From assembly GCF_932526225.1 (NCBI RefSeq), contig NC_064047.1, forward strand, positions 12,534,460 through 12,598,459: a stretch of DNA of 64,000 bases, read 5' to 3'. This DNA comes from Nematostella vectensis. Taxonomy: Eukaryota; Cnidaria; Anthozoa; Actiniaria; Edwardsiidae. This document shows positions 10,313-19,671 of the stretch, one piece after another. The stretch's first letter is position 1. Each line of letters begins with the position of its first letter. The position numbers were made by a program, and so were the translations under genes. Under the pieces are notes generated by a model. That model was not told the DNA's origin and made no database searches. It saw only the letters and a list, made by a program, of their open reading frames with translations.

Positions 10313-10917
10313 ATGGACCCGAAAAACGCCCCATTTAACGCACTCATTGTGGGCCCGACGTCATGCGGGAAGACCCAATTCGTAGTGGACCGGCTGCGCG
10401 GCCCTTTCCGAGAGGCAAATTTGACTACATCGTACACATGTGCCCTACCTTTGTCTACAACAAAACATACGACGGCTTCGGCGAGGGCGACAATCGTCTG
10501 TTTGTCATCGCACCTGAGGCGGGTCGGATCGACATGCTGCTGAGGTTTGTCTCCGCTCTCTTCGAAGGCACTAATACGCTAATCATACTCGACGACTGTG
10601 CGGCCTCGAAAGACGTAAAGAGGCGCTCTGACCAGCTCGTCAACTTGGGGTTCAGCGCGCGCCACGTGGGTATCAGCGTGTGGGTGATCACGCAGCAGCT
10701 CACCAGCATCACGAAGCCGTTCCGCGAGAACATCGCGGCCCTTGTGGTCTTCTATACCCCGAGCAAGGCGGACATGAAAGCTGTCCTGCATGACTACGGC
10801 GCGGAGCTTTCAGAGGAGAAGATGAAAGAGTACATGAAGGCCCTCAAGACGAAAAAGTTCTCGAAGTTAGAGTTTTGCTTGCGTCACCCTTATACCATCG
10901 CCCTAGTTGAACGGTAA
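10313..10917 (+). pseudogene. A32/FtsK-HerA-type genome-packaging ATPase, frameshifted
   Basis: The gene starts at ATG 10313 with a Walker A motif GPTSCGKT at 10352-10375. The reading frame changes at about 10420-10430, after which the rest of the protein continues to 10917. Walker B (LIILDDC) is at 10579-10599, followed by an RHVGISVWVITQQ segment matching the sensor region of this ATPase clade, and a short Lys-rich end. Total length would be about 200 residues, normal for Polinton and virophage packaging ATPases, which pump DNA into capsids. Order (capsid, then ATPase) agrees with related elements. One base-level frameshift disables it. Confidence 0.85.
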
Positions 10918-10941
10918 CCACCGCCCTAGGGCATAACGTAT

Positions 10942-11538
10942 ATGCACCTTAGCCACGGCATGACGAGCGACGAATACTTCGAGAGTCTTCTTGAGGGGGA
11001 CGCCGCAGGCCTCCCGGCCGTCGAGTCGTTGGACTGCTCGACGCATCCTGCCGGGACGGCAACCGGAGGTGAGCAAACTGAGATAGCAGACGCGAGGAAG
11101 AAACTAGCGATTCTCGTAGCCTCGGGGAAGTCGAGAGAAATAGTGGGCAAGGCCCTGACTCACGACGACGTCAAACGCATGAGCGCCGAGGAGGTGAGGA
11201 AGTACGAGAGGCGATACGAGACCGCTCTAGCCAGCCGGACTACAGACGCCCTGGCAGACTGCTTTCTGAAGCTTACGACCAAGCTAGTAGGCATGGCGCT
11301 GCCGATAGACAGCGTGGTCGATCTTCACAATGACCTAGTGTCCGACTACATCGTCAACAACGAGCTCCGCACATTGTGCGGAATCCTGGCTCTACGCCGC
11401 GGCCGTTTGATGGCTTTAGCCGCCGGGGCGTTACACATAGCGCGTCATGTGGACACCGCCGGAACGGCAAGCGCTGACGCGCGGAGCAAACGCGACGTAG
11501 CAGCCGCGGACAGTGTCGAGCCCGCCACCCCAGAGTAG
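10942..11538 (+). CDS. Unassigned viral protein (198 aa)
   Basis: Intact frame 24 bp after the ATPase. ATG 10942 or the in-frame ATG 10960 (MTSDEYFESLLEGD) could start it. The protein has an acidic N-terminus, a charged helical region (MSAEEVRKYERRYETALASR) at about 74-93, a predicted all-helical core with hydrophobic heptads to about residue 165 and a low-complexity Ala-rich tail. No catalytic motif or membrane segment is evident and I do not recognise the family. Co-orientation with capsid and ATPase genes suggests a late or structural role. Confidence 0.7.
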   Translation: MHLSHGMTSDEYFESLLEGDAAGLPAVESLDCSTHPAGTATGGEQTEIADARKKLAILVASGKSREIVGKALTHDDVKRMSAEEVRKYERRYETALASRTTDALADCFLKLTTKLVGMALPIDSVVDLHNDLVSDYIVNNELRTLCGILALRRGRLMALAAGALHIARHVDTAGTASADARSKRDVAAADSVEPATPE

Positions 11539-11571
11539 ACGCCCATTTGAAAGCTCGCCACTTCTCCTACC

Positions 11572-11599
11572 ACTTGGTACCAAGTACTTGGTTCCAAGT
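11572..11599. promoter_or_regulatory. Tandem 14-bp palindromes
   Basis: Two adjacent perfect or near-perfect palindromes: acttggtaccaagt (11572-11585) and acttggttccaagt (11586-11599; only the two central bases break symmetry). They lie in the gap before the next plus-strand gene and could be a dimeric protein-binding site or a hairpin. Confidence 0.6.
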
Positions 11600-11611
11600 A
11601 GTTGACACCGC

Positions 11612-12220
11612 GTGTTCGCACGTCGACGCAGATGGAGGAACCCCAAGGAAGTACTAGTCAAAAACTTGCCCAAGAACCTGGCAAACAGCATCAAGAACCT
11701 GCACGTACGCCTGTGGCTGCCGTCCCGGCAGCGGCGCGCGCGAATCACGAGCCTTGAACCGCCCGCGACCCGACCTCACCCTGGACGAGTCAAAGCCGGA
11801 AGGCGCTTGGCAAAGTGGAACCGAATCAACAGAGCGAAGAAAGAGGCGCTTCGTGTCGTCGCTGCGCAGCAGCTGCCGGTAGCCCCGGGGCCGAGCGAGC
11901 CCCAGGGCTTGCGCTCCGACGATGCGCCAAGCGCAGGCATCGCACACACACCAGTCCCGGAAAGCAACTCTGCCTGGTCGGCTAGCTCGGTTATCGGGCT
12001 CGCTGGTCTCCTAGTGTCATTGATCGGCCTCTACACACGTAGGCGGGAGCTGGCTGCCGCGTTCACTCGTACACCAGCTGTTAACCAGCGAGCTACCGAA
12101 GGTGCCGACGGCGTGACTCCGCCCCCAGGGCCGCCGCTGGCGGCCGCACAGCAGACCAAGGACCGCGTTCCGGCGACAGCGCTTCGCGCTCCCGGATCTC
12201 GGCTGTTATCCATGGAGTAA
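11612..12220 (+). CDS. Small viral membrane protein candidate, frame uncertain
   Basis: An open frame spans 11612-12220. Its C-terminal part contains a clear membrane segment at about residues 124-141 (SSVIGLAGLLVSLIGLY) followed by basic RRRELAA, a believable single-pass protein. The first part is very Arg-rich and less convincing. A different frame beginning at ATG 11631 (MEEPQGSTSQKLAQEPG) looks more natural for about 43 codons and then meets a stop at 11757-11759. I therefore suspect one gene starting at 11631 with a frameshift before the membrane segment. No family recognised. Confidence 0.5.
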   Translation: MFARRRRWRNPKEVLVKNLPKNLANSIKNLHVRLWLPSRQRRARITSLEPPATRPHPGRVKAGRRLAKWNRINRAKKEALRVVAAQQLPVAPGPSEPQGLRSDDAPSAGIAHTPVPESNSAWSASSVIGLAGLLVSLIGLYTRRRELAAAFTRTPAVNQRATEGADGVTPPPGPPLAAAQQTKDRVPATALRAPGSRLLSME

Positions 12221-12286
12221 GCAGACATTTAGACACGAGGGCCCCACCCATATCCGCACGTCCGTGCATGCGTACACGCATATATA

Positions 12287-12511
12287 ATGTCGACGACGCA
12301 GCAAAGCAAGATCACAAAGACCATCACCGACGCCGCAGTCATAACCGGCCTCGTCGCCGGTATCGGCTGGGTTGGGCGCAAGGTCTTACGCGAGGACTTC
12401 ACCAAAGACCCCTCCGCGAACGCCATGAACTACGCAAAAATGACTGCCGCCGTTGCAGGTGCTGTCGCTTTGAAGGGCTACCTTGAGGACCAGAAGATCC
12501 TTCCCATGTAG
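12287..12511 (+). CDS. Small viral hydrophobic protein (74 aa)
   Basis: Intact short frame with an ATG immediately behind a TATA-like 'catatataatg'. It has a polar N-terminus, a Gly/Ala-rich hydrophobic segment at about 17-31 (AAVITGLVAGIGWVG), a charged loop with DPSANAMNYAKM, and a second hydrophobic segment at about 49-63 (MTAAVAGAVALKGYL). Two hydrophobic helices suggest a virion membrane or minor capsid component. I recall similar small proteins in cnidarian genomes but cannot name the family. Confidence 0.65.
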   Translation: MSTTQQSKITKTITDAAVITGLVAGIGWVGRKVLREDFTKDPSANAMNYAKMTAAVAGAVALKGYLEDQKILPM

Positions 12512-12522
12512 TAGTGTAGGCC

Positions 12523-12723
12523 GTGAGAGGGGCCCTCGCAAAGCAAAACTTCACCGACACCGACTACGCGCTCAAACTTTACAACCAGACCTCCCTGGAG
12601 TCGATGCGGGCCCACGAGCTGTCCGACTACTACGTCCCCAGCAAAACGCAGAAGAACGCCGAGTTGGCGTACATAGGCGCCGGCGCTCTCGCCATCGGCT
12701 ACGCAGCTAGCCGCTTGCTGTGA
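12523..12723 (+). CDS. Small viral membrane protein (66 aa), ATG start absent
   Basis: A frame 12 bp after the 74-aa gene begins with GTG and has no upstream ATG. It encodes a polar region (TDTDYALKLYNQTSLESM) and a C-terminal hydrophobic helix at about 49-65 (LAYIGAGALAIGYAASRLL). The coding character is good and the placement fits a pair of small membrane proteins. The eukaryotic setting makes a GTG start unlikely, so the start codon was probably mutated. Confidence 0.5.
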   Translation: MRGALAKQNFTDTDYALKLYNQTSLESMRAHELSDYYVPSKTQKNAELAYIGAGALAIGYAASRLL

Positions 12724-12737
12724 TGCAGCTGCCGTCG

Positions 12738-12811
12738 AAACGCGTATACGTGCGTATGCGTCTAGGCGGCCTTTTTCCATGCTGCGCGTATACGTACGTA
12801 TACGTACGCCA
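12738..12811. promoter_or_regulatory. Alternating purine-pyrimidine palindromic cluster
   Basis: Repeated 'cgtatacg' and 'cgtacgtatacg' motifs (for example 'gcgcgtatacgtacgtatac' at 12785-12804) in the gap between the 66-aa gene and the integrase. The sequence is self-complementary and can form hairpins. It may be a promoter, terminator or replication element; only the pattern is observed. Confidence 0.5.
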
Positions 12812-12872
12812 AAGGCGTAGCAGACGGCATCCGCCTGTTGAAGACTGATTCCCCCGTCGCGATACGCACGTA

Positions 12873-13864
12873 ATGGCCCGCCGGAACGGCAAGCGCATGT
12901 CCGACGAAGAGCTCGATGCGTTCCTTCGTCCTATATACTACGCCAGAGGTGGTTTCCAGGGAGTGACCGCTCTGCATGCCAAACTTCCCAAGGGCTCAGC
13001 CTCCATAGATCGAGCGCGCAGGTGGGTAAGCTCGCAGCCCGTCGGGGGCTACACACAGACGCCCCCTCCTCCGACTACCTACGCCCACTTCTCGGAGCAG
13101 ATACCAGACCTTATCCATTAGTCGGCTATCCTTACCAACCAACCGCGGGTGCAAGTATGCCCTGACTGTCGTTGACGTTGCTTCACGACATAAAGCCGCC
13201 CGCCCACTGAGGACTAAGAGCGCGGCCGTCGTCTCCCGCGAACTCGCTGGCATCTATGAAGAGGCCTAAAGTCCTCATGGTTGATGACGGCACGGAGTTC
13301 AAGGGTGCTACCACGAAGCTCCTAACAGACCACGGGGTGGAGGTCCGACGGGCTGAGCCTGGGCACCACAGGAGCCAAGCTTTCGCCGAGTCTTTCCATC
13401 GCTGGCTGGCGCAGCGCCTATTTCGTGCGCAGTACTCGAAGGAGCTTGCGTCCGGCAAGACAAACCGCGAGTGGGTTACTGCCCTGCCAATTGTCATCTC
13501 GGACATGAACGCAACGAAGACTCGCATGACTGGCCTTGCACCTGAGGACGCCATAAAGCTGAGGCGCGTGCCTCTCAAAGCCGAAAAACCTCCCCCAGAG
13601 GTCCCCTTAGATGTCATAACGGAGGTGTACATCGCCGTAAACGAGGAAGACCTTCAGGACAAGGGCCGACGGCGAGCGACGGACCCGCGGTGGACAAGCA
13701 AGGCGTACCCAATACTAAAGAGGGTCATGGAGCCCGGACAGCCAGTGTTGTATTACACGGCGTACTCTAAGCACGGCTTCACGCGATCGCAGTTGCGTAG
13801 CGTGACGCCAGCGCGATCGAAGAAATCTTCTGGTCGCGCTAGCGTCACCCTAGCGCCACGCTAG
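12873..13864 (+). pseudogene. Polinton-type DDE integrase, multiply frameshifted
   Basis: Three frames carry the parts of one integrase. 12873-13121 is an N-terminal helical region (DAFLRPIYYARGG). A segment around 13157-13261 in a second frame carries the first catalytic Asp (VVDVASR, Asp at about 13174-13176). From 13256 to 13864 a third frame carries the second Asp (MVDDGTEFKG at about 13280-13309) and the catalytic Glu (AFAESFHRWL, Glu at about 13388-13390), then an SDMNATKTRMTGLAP block and a basic C-terminal domain. Such integrases insert viral DNA into host chromosomes. At least two frameshifts, near 13121-13157 and 13255-13265, disable it. It converges on the polymerase gene with 16 bp between stops. 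Confidence 0.83.
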
Positions 13865-13886
13865 CGCCACCCTAGCGTGATCAGCG
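13795..13886. terminator. Repeat cluster at convergent gene junction
   Basis: Four spaced copies of 'ctagcg(t/c)cac' or 'cctagcg' around 13840-13880, flanked by 'gcgctagcgtcac' and 'gtgatcagcgc', which can pair as a hairpin. It sits where integrase and polymerase genes converge, so it may act as a bidirectional terminator; that function is inferred. Confidence 0.4.
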
Positions 13887-16800
13887 CTTGTGCCTTCTAT
13901 TGCAGCTGAGGCACGTGAGTCTAACATTCCACTTGTAGTGACCCTGACTGTCGTCCCGCCTGTCGATACTGAAGCATTGGGGATGACTCTTGGTGTGCCC
14001 CTGAAGCAGAAGCTGAGTGCCACAGAGCGTGCACTTCTTTTCCGCGTCAGCAATCATGCCGAGCACGTGGTCTACCGTCAGAACGTGGTGCAGCCCCGTG
14101 TACTTCGTGCGACCCTTTTGCCTGTCGTCTATAGCGTATCGCTTGATTCGCGCTATAATGAGCTCTTCACTGGGCGTAGCCTGCAGTCCTGTGGGAACCA
14201 AGGCACCTGGGGTGTCATCGGGGGGGATCACGCGGACTATCTGGTTGGCGAGCCGCACGCGGGAGATGCCGGTGTACACAGCATTCGTGATCCAGCCCTC
14301 TAAGCTGTGGTCTATGATAAACAGACGTCTTGGGTTCTGGATGGTCTTGCCCTGCACCCGGTGGACTGTCCCCCAGCCCGCGTATTTCCACTCAAGGGGA
14401 AGCCCGTTAAGGACCACGCCGAGAGGGACCTCGACTACCGTGCCTTTGTACGCGTCGACCTTCTCGCCCCTTTTGCCTGGCACGGGCACCGGCCGTCCTT
14501 GCTTGCGATAACGATGCGCGACGCTAGGATCGGGGTCAAAGCGGATGGTTGCTGGCAGTCGGAGGTAGTTTTTCCTGTGGTGCTCTACCAATCGCTGCTG
14601 GACAAGGGCCCCCATCTTGTTGGTCGAGCACACCCACATATCGCTTGGGTGGGCCTGCTCGATCGCCGCGCCGAACGCCACCCCATCCCACTCCTCTAGA
14701 AACACCTCAAGCTGTTGGGAGTCTGGCTGACACCAAATCCGGCCCTTTACGTCGTGGAGCCTGGAGGAGGGGGCGGCAGAGGCGCAGTCGCATGTACTGT
14801 ACGGCTTTCCGCAGTCTTCACACAGGCAGCGGTAGTCGGACTCGAACCAGCGGATGTTCCCTTGTGCCCACTCCTTGAGCATTTAGTGAGGCCCCTATTT
14901 ATCTCCCCAGGGCGGGAAACGGCCGCGTGGCGAGATACCCTAGGATGGCGCGTAGCACTTTAGTCTGCACCTTACAGCACTCGTCAATGATGATTACTTC
15001 TGCAAGACGGTCGAGTTGTGCCCCAGCTCGGAAGGTCTCCTCTCCTCTATCGGCTTCTCCGCTGGTATGCAGGGGTAGTGGTGGTAGGTTTGAGCGCGCA
15101 CCGCGAGGCGCGGGTTGTTGCGATGGTCGTGGGCGAGGTCGTTCTCGGGGGTGAGCACCACAGCGTTACGGCCACGGAACATGCTCACCGCCCACTCGGT
15201 CTTCCCCGATCCTCCCCGGCCGGCTAGATACATCCTCGCAGAGGTTGCGGCCACCAGATCGCACGGCAGACTCGGCACAGTGCTTGGCTCCCTAGCCAAG
15301 CACCCCGACCTCTTCGGACCTCAAGCCGCCTCGGGCCGCCACTCGTACCCAGGCCTCTTGTGGCGCCACTCTCCATACCTCGGATTTCGCTCCACGAGCT
15401 TTACACCATTGGACATCTCCTTTGCGTATATGGCATCTGTGCACACTCGGAGGACGTCTTCGCGAGGGATCCGCCTCAACATGCGTCGCAACTCTATGTT
15501 TGTGTACGCCAAGACGAAGGCCCTGATGTGGTACCATTGTGAGCGCCGGACTACGTCTTTGTATTGGATCAGATGAGCCCCGTCGGCATGCTCGAAGTTA
15601 AGTAAGTGGTCGGTGCCCGCAAGGAGGTTTGTCAGATACGCGGCTTCTTCACGGTCGCGGACTACGATCGAGGACTCGTCGCCATGGCGAGCGCGCTTGC
15701 CTACGAAACGGACAGCGAGATCTCGACCCTGCAAATCTTCGCCGCCGGGGCCGGAGTGGGGGAACTTGATGGAGTCCTTTTTTCCGACGCTATACAACAC
15801 CTCCCTCGCCGCGGCCATGGCGAAGTCACCCGGGTCTAGCAGGTCCTTGAGCTCTGGCGTGGTGATCCAGCCCTCGTTTTGTTCCAAGTGCTGCCCTACC
15901 CTCCCGGAAGTGTAGGGGTGGCAGGCCTCAGAGAACCCCCACTCGGTCAACTGAATGGCCCCGGTCAGTTGAAGAACCTCGCTCAATGGCCGTCGCGCAA
16001 CATCCGCGATACGATACACGTTCGTGGGAAGCCGTATTTCCGTACCAGATCAATGGCGTCCGAGGCGCCGCCGAAGACACTGTCCTCGCATCCTAGGTAC
16101 GTCGCACGCATGTCGATATGCTCATGAGGCTGCGCCCCTAAGTTTTCCTCGCTATTCCACACTTTGGACTCAACCTGCGCCGCTCGCCAGACGTCCCTGT
16201 ATCTAAGAGGCGTTGGCCTGATGTTTTCTCTTTGGGTCCACTTCTTGAAGCGATACCCTATTGCGCCGCCCATCGAGTGCGTAGCCTCGGTGTACTCTTG
16301 GTAGGCTGGGTGATCATCAGGGAGCCACTGAGGATCATGTCCAGTCTCGTCTGTAAACGCCCTGTCGATAGCCCATCCGTCTTGTCCCGATCGGTACAGT
16401 TTGCCTTCGTGCGTGACTATAACACGCCCACACAGCCAGACCCTCGTGCTTCTGGGGATCGCCCTGTTTATGAAGCGGATGAGCACCTCCCGCACCTTCG
16501 CCTCGTGCGTTTTTGCGGCGGCACTGGTAGCGCGAGGCGCTGCCTCTCCCTGACATAGCGAACGAAGCTCCCTCTCAGCCTCGAAGTCTAGGCCGTGGAC
16601 GCTCGCGATCGCAGGTGGTTCAGTCGGAAACTCCGCCCAGGCGTGGTTATTGTGGCAAGGGATGGTGACCCTCGTCTTAGTCCCGTACTTCCCCGAGTCC
16701 CACAGGACGTTACCCAGGGCGTCCACGGCTACTAGCTTTACCTCGAGCTTCCTTTCCATCTCAAAGAGGTCTTCTTTGGTGCACCCCTTGGTGGCCAGCT

Positions 16801-17671
16801 TCTTGTCAAATCGCTCGAGGATCTTGCCCCGTGTCTTGGTTAGATCAAGGGAGCGCGAGGTGCCGCGATTCCTCAAGAAGTCGGCAACATAGCTCACAAC
16901 ACAGTTAACGAAGGCGTCACTCCCCTCTCGCACAAATATTGGCCCAGGCTCACCATTTTGCTCAGGTAAAGGGCGAAGCTCGTATCTCACGTAGACGAGG
17001 TACTCTCGCCCCTTCTCCCAAATACCCGCATCGATGCCTTCCAGGGCGCCGACTGCGGTTTGGCCCCCCCTTTTGACTAACAACCCACCGATCTTGTGCT
17101 CCGAGCGCCCTTCCTCCTCTGTGATTGGCGCCAATGGCTCTGCGGGGGCCTTACCAACGACCGTGAAGAGTCTGTAACGCCGGTCGGGGTCTACCATCTC
17201 GAGCACCAGCGGAAGCACTGCGTTCGCCCGCAGAGACTCTCGCTCGTGCGAGACCCACCACACCGAGCCGTCGTCATTAATATCAGGCCCCCGCACAACC
17301 GGCTTTAGAGCAATCACACCTGTTCCACCAAGATCTCGCATCTCCTGGTAAACACTGGCGCTTATGTCTCGGCCCCGTAGAGTGGCATCCACGCTTGGGA
17401 ACCGAAGATGGGCGCCGCCGACGAAGAGAGAGTAGTACGTCTCGGGGTCTAAGCTCTCCGGGCCCTCCTACCGCCGTCCCGGCAGCAGAGGGTCGAACTC
17501 GCCCCAGACCTCCTCCGTCCACACCTTCTCCGGTACGAGCGGCTTAAGCAGCCTGTGTTTGACATCGTCGGGGATGTCCTCGTCCAGGATGTTTTGGACC
17601 AGCCCCGCCAGTACGGCGGGCGCCTCTTTGTCACGCATGCTATCGAGAATCTCCTCTATATAAGCGTCCAT
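13881..17671 (-). pseudogene. PolB DNA polymerase - SF1 helicase - HNH protein, broken
   Basis: One long minus-strand gene starting at ATG 17671. A 67-codon N-terminal helical part ends at an in-frame TAG (17468-17470), and the same frame continues to 15983. This part includes DSGKYGTKTRVTIPCHNNHAW and a polymerase motif A-like HIDMRATYLG (Asp at about 16114). After a frameshift at about 15983-16019, 16019-15321 carries YHIRAFVLAY and a motif C-like VCTDAIY (about 15446-15426). An in-frame TGA (15321-15323) precedes an SF1 helicase with Walker A GRGGSGKT (15221-15198). Walker B VIIIDE (about 14997-14980) is in another frame. After a further shift, 14882-13881 carries TVHRVQGKT, YTGISRVR (motif VI) and a C-terminal HNH-like unit (CTLC, SIDRRD, CLSCNRRH). 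Just upstream of 14882 its frame has two more stops (14895-14897 and 14883-14885). Motif C has TDA where most PolB proteins have TDS. Confidence 0.8.
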
Positions 17672-17688
17672 GTTCGGGCATACCTTGA

Positions 17689-17749
17689 GCCACCCAGTCT
17701 CTAACTGAGAGTTTGGGTATGCCCCGCGCCACCCAGTCTCTAATTGACC
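17689..17749. repeat. Short direct repeat at viral right edge
   Basis: Two copies of gccacccagtctctaa(c/t)tga at about 17690 and 17730, 20 bp each, just upstream of the polymerase start. They could be a promoter repeat or a remnant of the terminal region. Confidence 0.55.
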
Positions 17750-17765
17750 ACACCATGTGGTCAGA

Positions 17766-17850
17766 GTCGATTTCCAGTTTTTGGTGTATTGTATTCATTG
17801 TTCTGGTCGCTTTTGGTGTATTGTATTCATTGTTCTGATCGCGACAGTTT
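17766..17850. mobile_element. End of an interspersed repeat ('gtcgatttccagtttttgg' family)
   Basis: The segment 'agtcgatttccagtttttgg' followed by tgtattgtattcattgttctggt also occurs at 25670-25720 and, diverged, at 58386-58410. At 25643-25689 it is present as an inverted pair, so it is probably the terminal inverted repeat of a DNA transposon or MITE. Here the tgtattgtattcattgttctg part is itself duplicated. Confidence 0.55.
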
Positions 17851-17979
17851 GGGCTTTTTGATTCGAATTGTGTCTTAAGATATATTAAATATGTTTTAAA
17901 ATAAAAATTTTCGTTTTTCTTGTATGCTCCTGAATGTAGCGTTTTGCAAAGAGCAGGCATAGATTTAGTGGTTGATTCG

Positions 17980-19450
17980 CTGTTTTTTTTTTCTGGGTGG
18001 AGATGATAAACAATATCCTTATATTCTAATGCAATGTCTTCGCTATTTCTGTCAGTCCACCAATTTTTAAAGCGCTCAAGAATTTCTTAACCTGTTTGCA
18101 TTCAACAAACAGATGCTGTCAATTGTGGATTTCTTTGCAAAGACAGCATTTGTTAGAGTCTACAATTTTATCTCTGAAGAGAGAGGCGTTGCATGGGAGG
18201 ATATTATGAGTAAGTTTAAACTGAAACTTTCTCTGCTGAATGTCCCTGTTCATGAGAAACGGGAGCACTTAGATATGGGGAGGTTTTCCTGAGTGGAACC
18301 ACATTTAATAATTCTTTTCTCGGCTGCTGGTATTTGAAACTTCTTTTCACAGAGGATCTCTCTTGCTCTTGTTGGTGTAGTTGTGTTCTGAGGCAGCGGT
18401 TCTGTTTTCATTCGGAACCTCCACTCAGAGGGGATGGCTTTTCTACATGCAGAGTGTTAGAAAGTTAGTTTTTATGCCATATAAGCGCATTTGCTCCTTT
18501 TCTGAAATCCACATTCGTTGTTCATTATTTGTTTGATTTAACAAAATCCGTGTTTTTGCCAGTTCGGCTAAAAAATGGATTTTCTTGCAATTTTTGCATG
18601 CTTATTGTTCAAAATGTTTGCTTCAAACACCGATGCCTTCTCATTTAGCTCTAATTCATGCCAAGCCTTTAAAACATCTCTGTAAAAGCTTTGGAGTTTA
18701 GGATTAAGAGATAATGTTTTTACATCAAAATCACAATCGAAAGGAAATTTCCTCCAACGGATTGTAGGGGGGAAGTAGGAATGCGTTTCCAACTCTCCTC
18801 TCCTCGCTCGTCTTGTGTGCGAAGTCGCTTGACCCAGCTTGTTTTGATAACCTTATTTATAATCGAAAAATCTGTCATGTTGAGACCATCTTCGATTTTT
18901 TAAATTTAATTTTAGGAGGTTTTCCGTCCCCAATAAAACACCAAATTATTTTGTTTTCATGTTTACAAGTTTAAAACTAAGGTTTTCTTTTTTAAGGTTA
19001 TTTTATCATAAGTAAAGTGGATGCTGAGTACCTAAACTGACTTCTTTGGCCAGCGGATACCGAGAGGCGTTTATTGACAATATCTGTTTCTGGTGTGTCA
19101 TGGTGTGTCATGTCCATTGTTTAGCGCACAGCTAGAAATGCCGTTGTAAAATGTGTTGAACCACTTTATTGAATGTTTTCAATGTTTCCATTATAAAGTT
19201 CCACTCAAGGCTCTCAAAGCTTTTCAGAAAATCTAAGAAGAGAGCAATTCCAGGGATATCTTCTGTTTGCGTTATGTCCATTAGATCGACAATCATGCGC
19301 ACGTTTTGCCCTTTATATCGATTGCGCACATAACCAGTCCGATTTGGGTGTATAATGTCTGGCAGCAGCTACGATATTCTAGTTGCTATTGTTTTTGACG
19401 CGATTTTATAGTCAACATTCAAAAGGGTTATAGGTCTCCAATTTTAAAAA
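17980..19450 (-). mobile_element. LINE retrotransposon fragment (RT and C-terminus), antisense
   Basis: Translating the minus strand from about 19440 gives NWRPITLLNVDYKIASK, the classic LINE RT block 1, then GYVRNRYKGQNVRMIVDLMD and IALFLDFLKSFESLEWNFI (RT motif with Asp). After internal deletion, 18792-18568 carries a LINE C-terminal block (YRDVLKAWHEL). At about 18170-18030 a CCLCKEIH...HLFVEC zinc-binding block is typical of LINE ORF2 ends. Several stops and frame changes make it a fossil. The family looks L1-like in the broad sense. Confidence 0.8.
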
Positions 19451-19671
19451 TTGCGCACCAAAAATTGAATGGAGATATGAGTGAAGAAACTATGTGTAAA
19501 TTTTATGAAGCCAAACACAAATTAGATTTATTCGCACGACAAAAAACAAAAGGCGCGATCATTCGAAGCCGTGACAAGTGGCACAAAATGGGTGAGAAAA
19601 ACACGAGATATTCTTTTAATTTAGAAAAAAGACAACATGACAGTAAGCTATATAAACTAGAGAACTCCTGA
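19451..19671 (+). mobile_element. LINE ORF2 piece in opposite orientation
   Basis: The plus strand reads AKHKLDLFARQKTKGAIIRS and DKWHKMGEKNTRYSFNLEKR, the region between endonuclease and RT in LINE ORF2. It abuts the antisense RT piece at about 19450, forming an inverted junction. The same junction recurs at about 63720. Confidence 0.8.

Larger units (their letters stand above)
5342..17760. mobile_element. Endogenous Polinton-like DNA virus, decayed
   Basis: A block of about 12.4 kb, visibly GC-rich against AT-rich flanks, with densely packed intronless genes. Recognisable components are a double-jelly-roll major capsid protein, a possible penton-like protein, an A32-type packaging ATPase, a retrovirus-like (rve) integrase and a PolB/SF1 helicase/HNH protein. 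That set matches the Polinton/Maverick, adintovirus and Polinton-like virus world. The left edge is fixed by comparison with copy B at 54437. The right edge is placed where GC-rich coding gives way to a host repeat at about 17766. I could not find terminal inverted repeats or a target duplication. Five genes are broken, so this copy is not expected to be functional. Confidence 0.85.

Noticed and set aside
5342-17760. Bacterial or viral contamination misassembled into the contig
   Set aside because: Decay by stops and frameshifts and a left boundary within a duplicated host segment fit an old integrated copy; still, only read-level support at both junctions would settle it.
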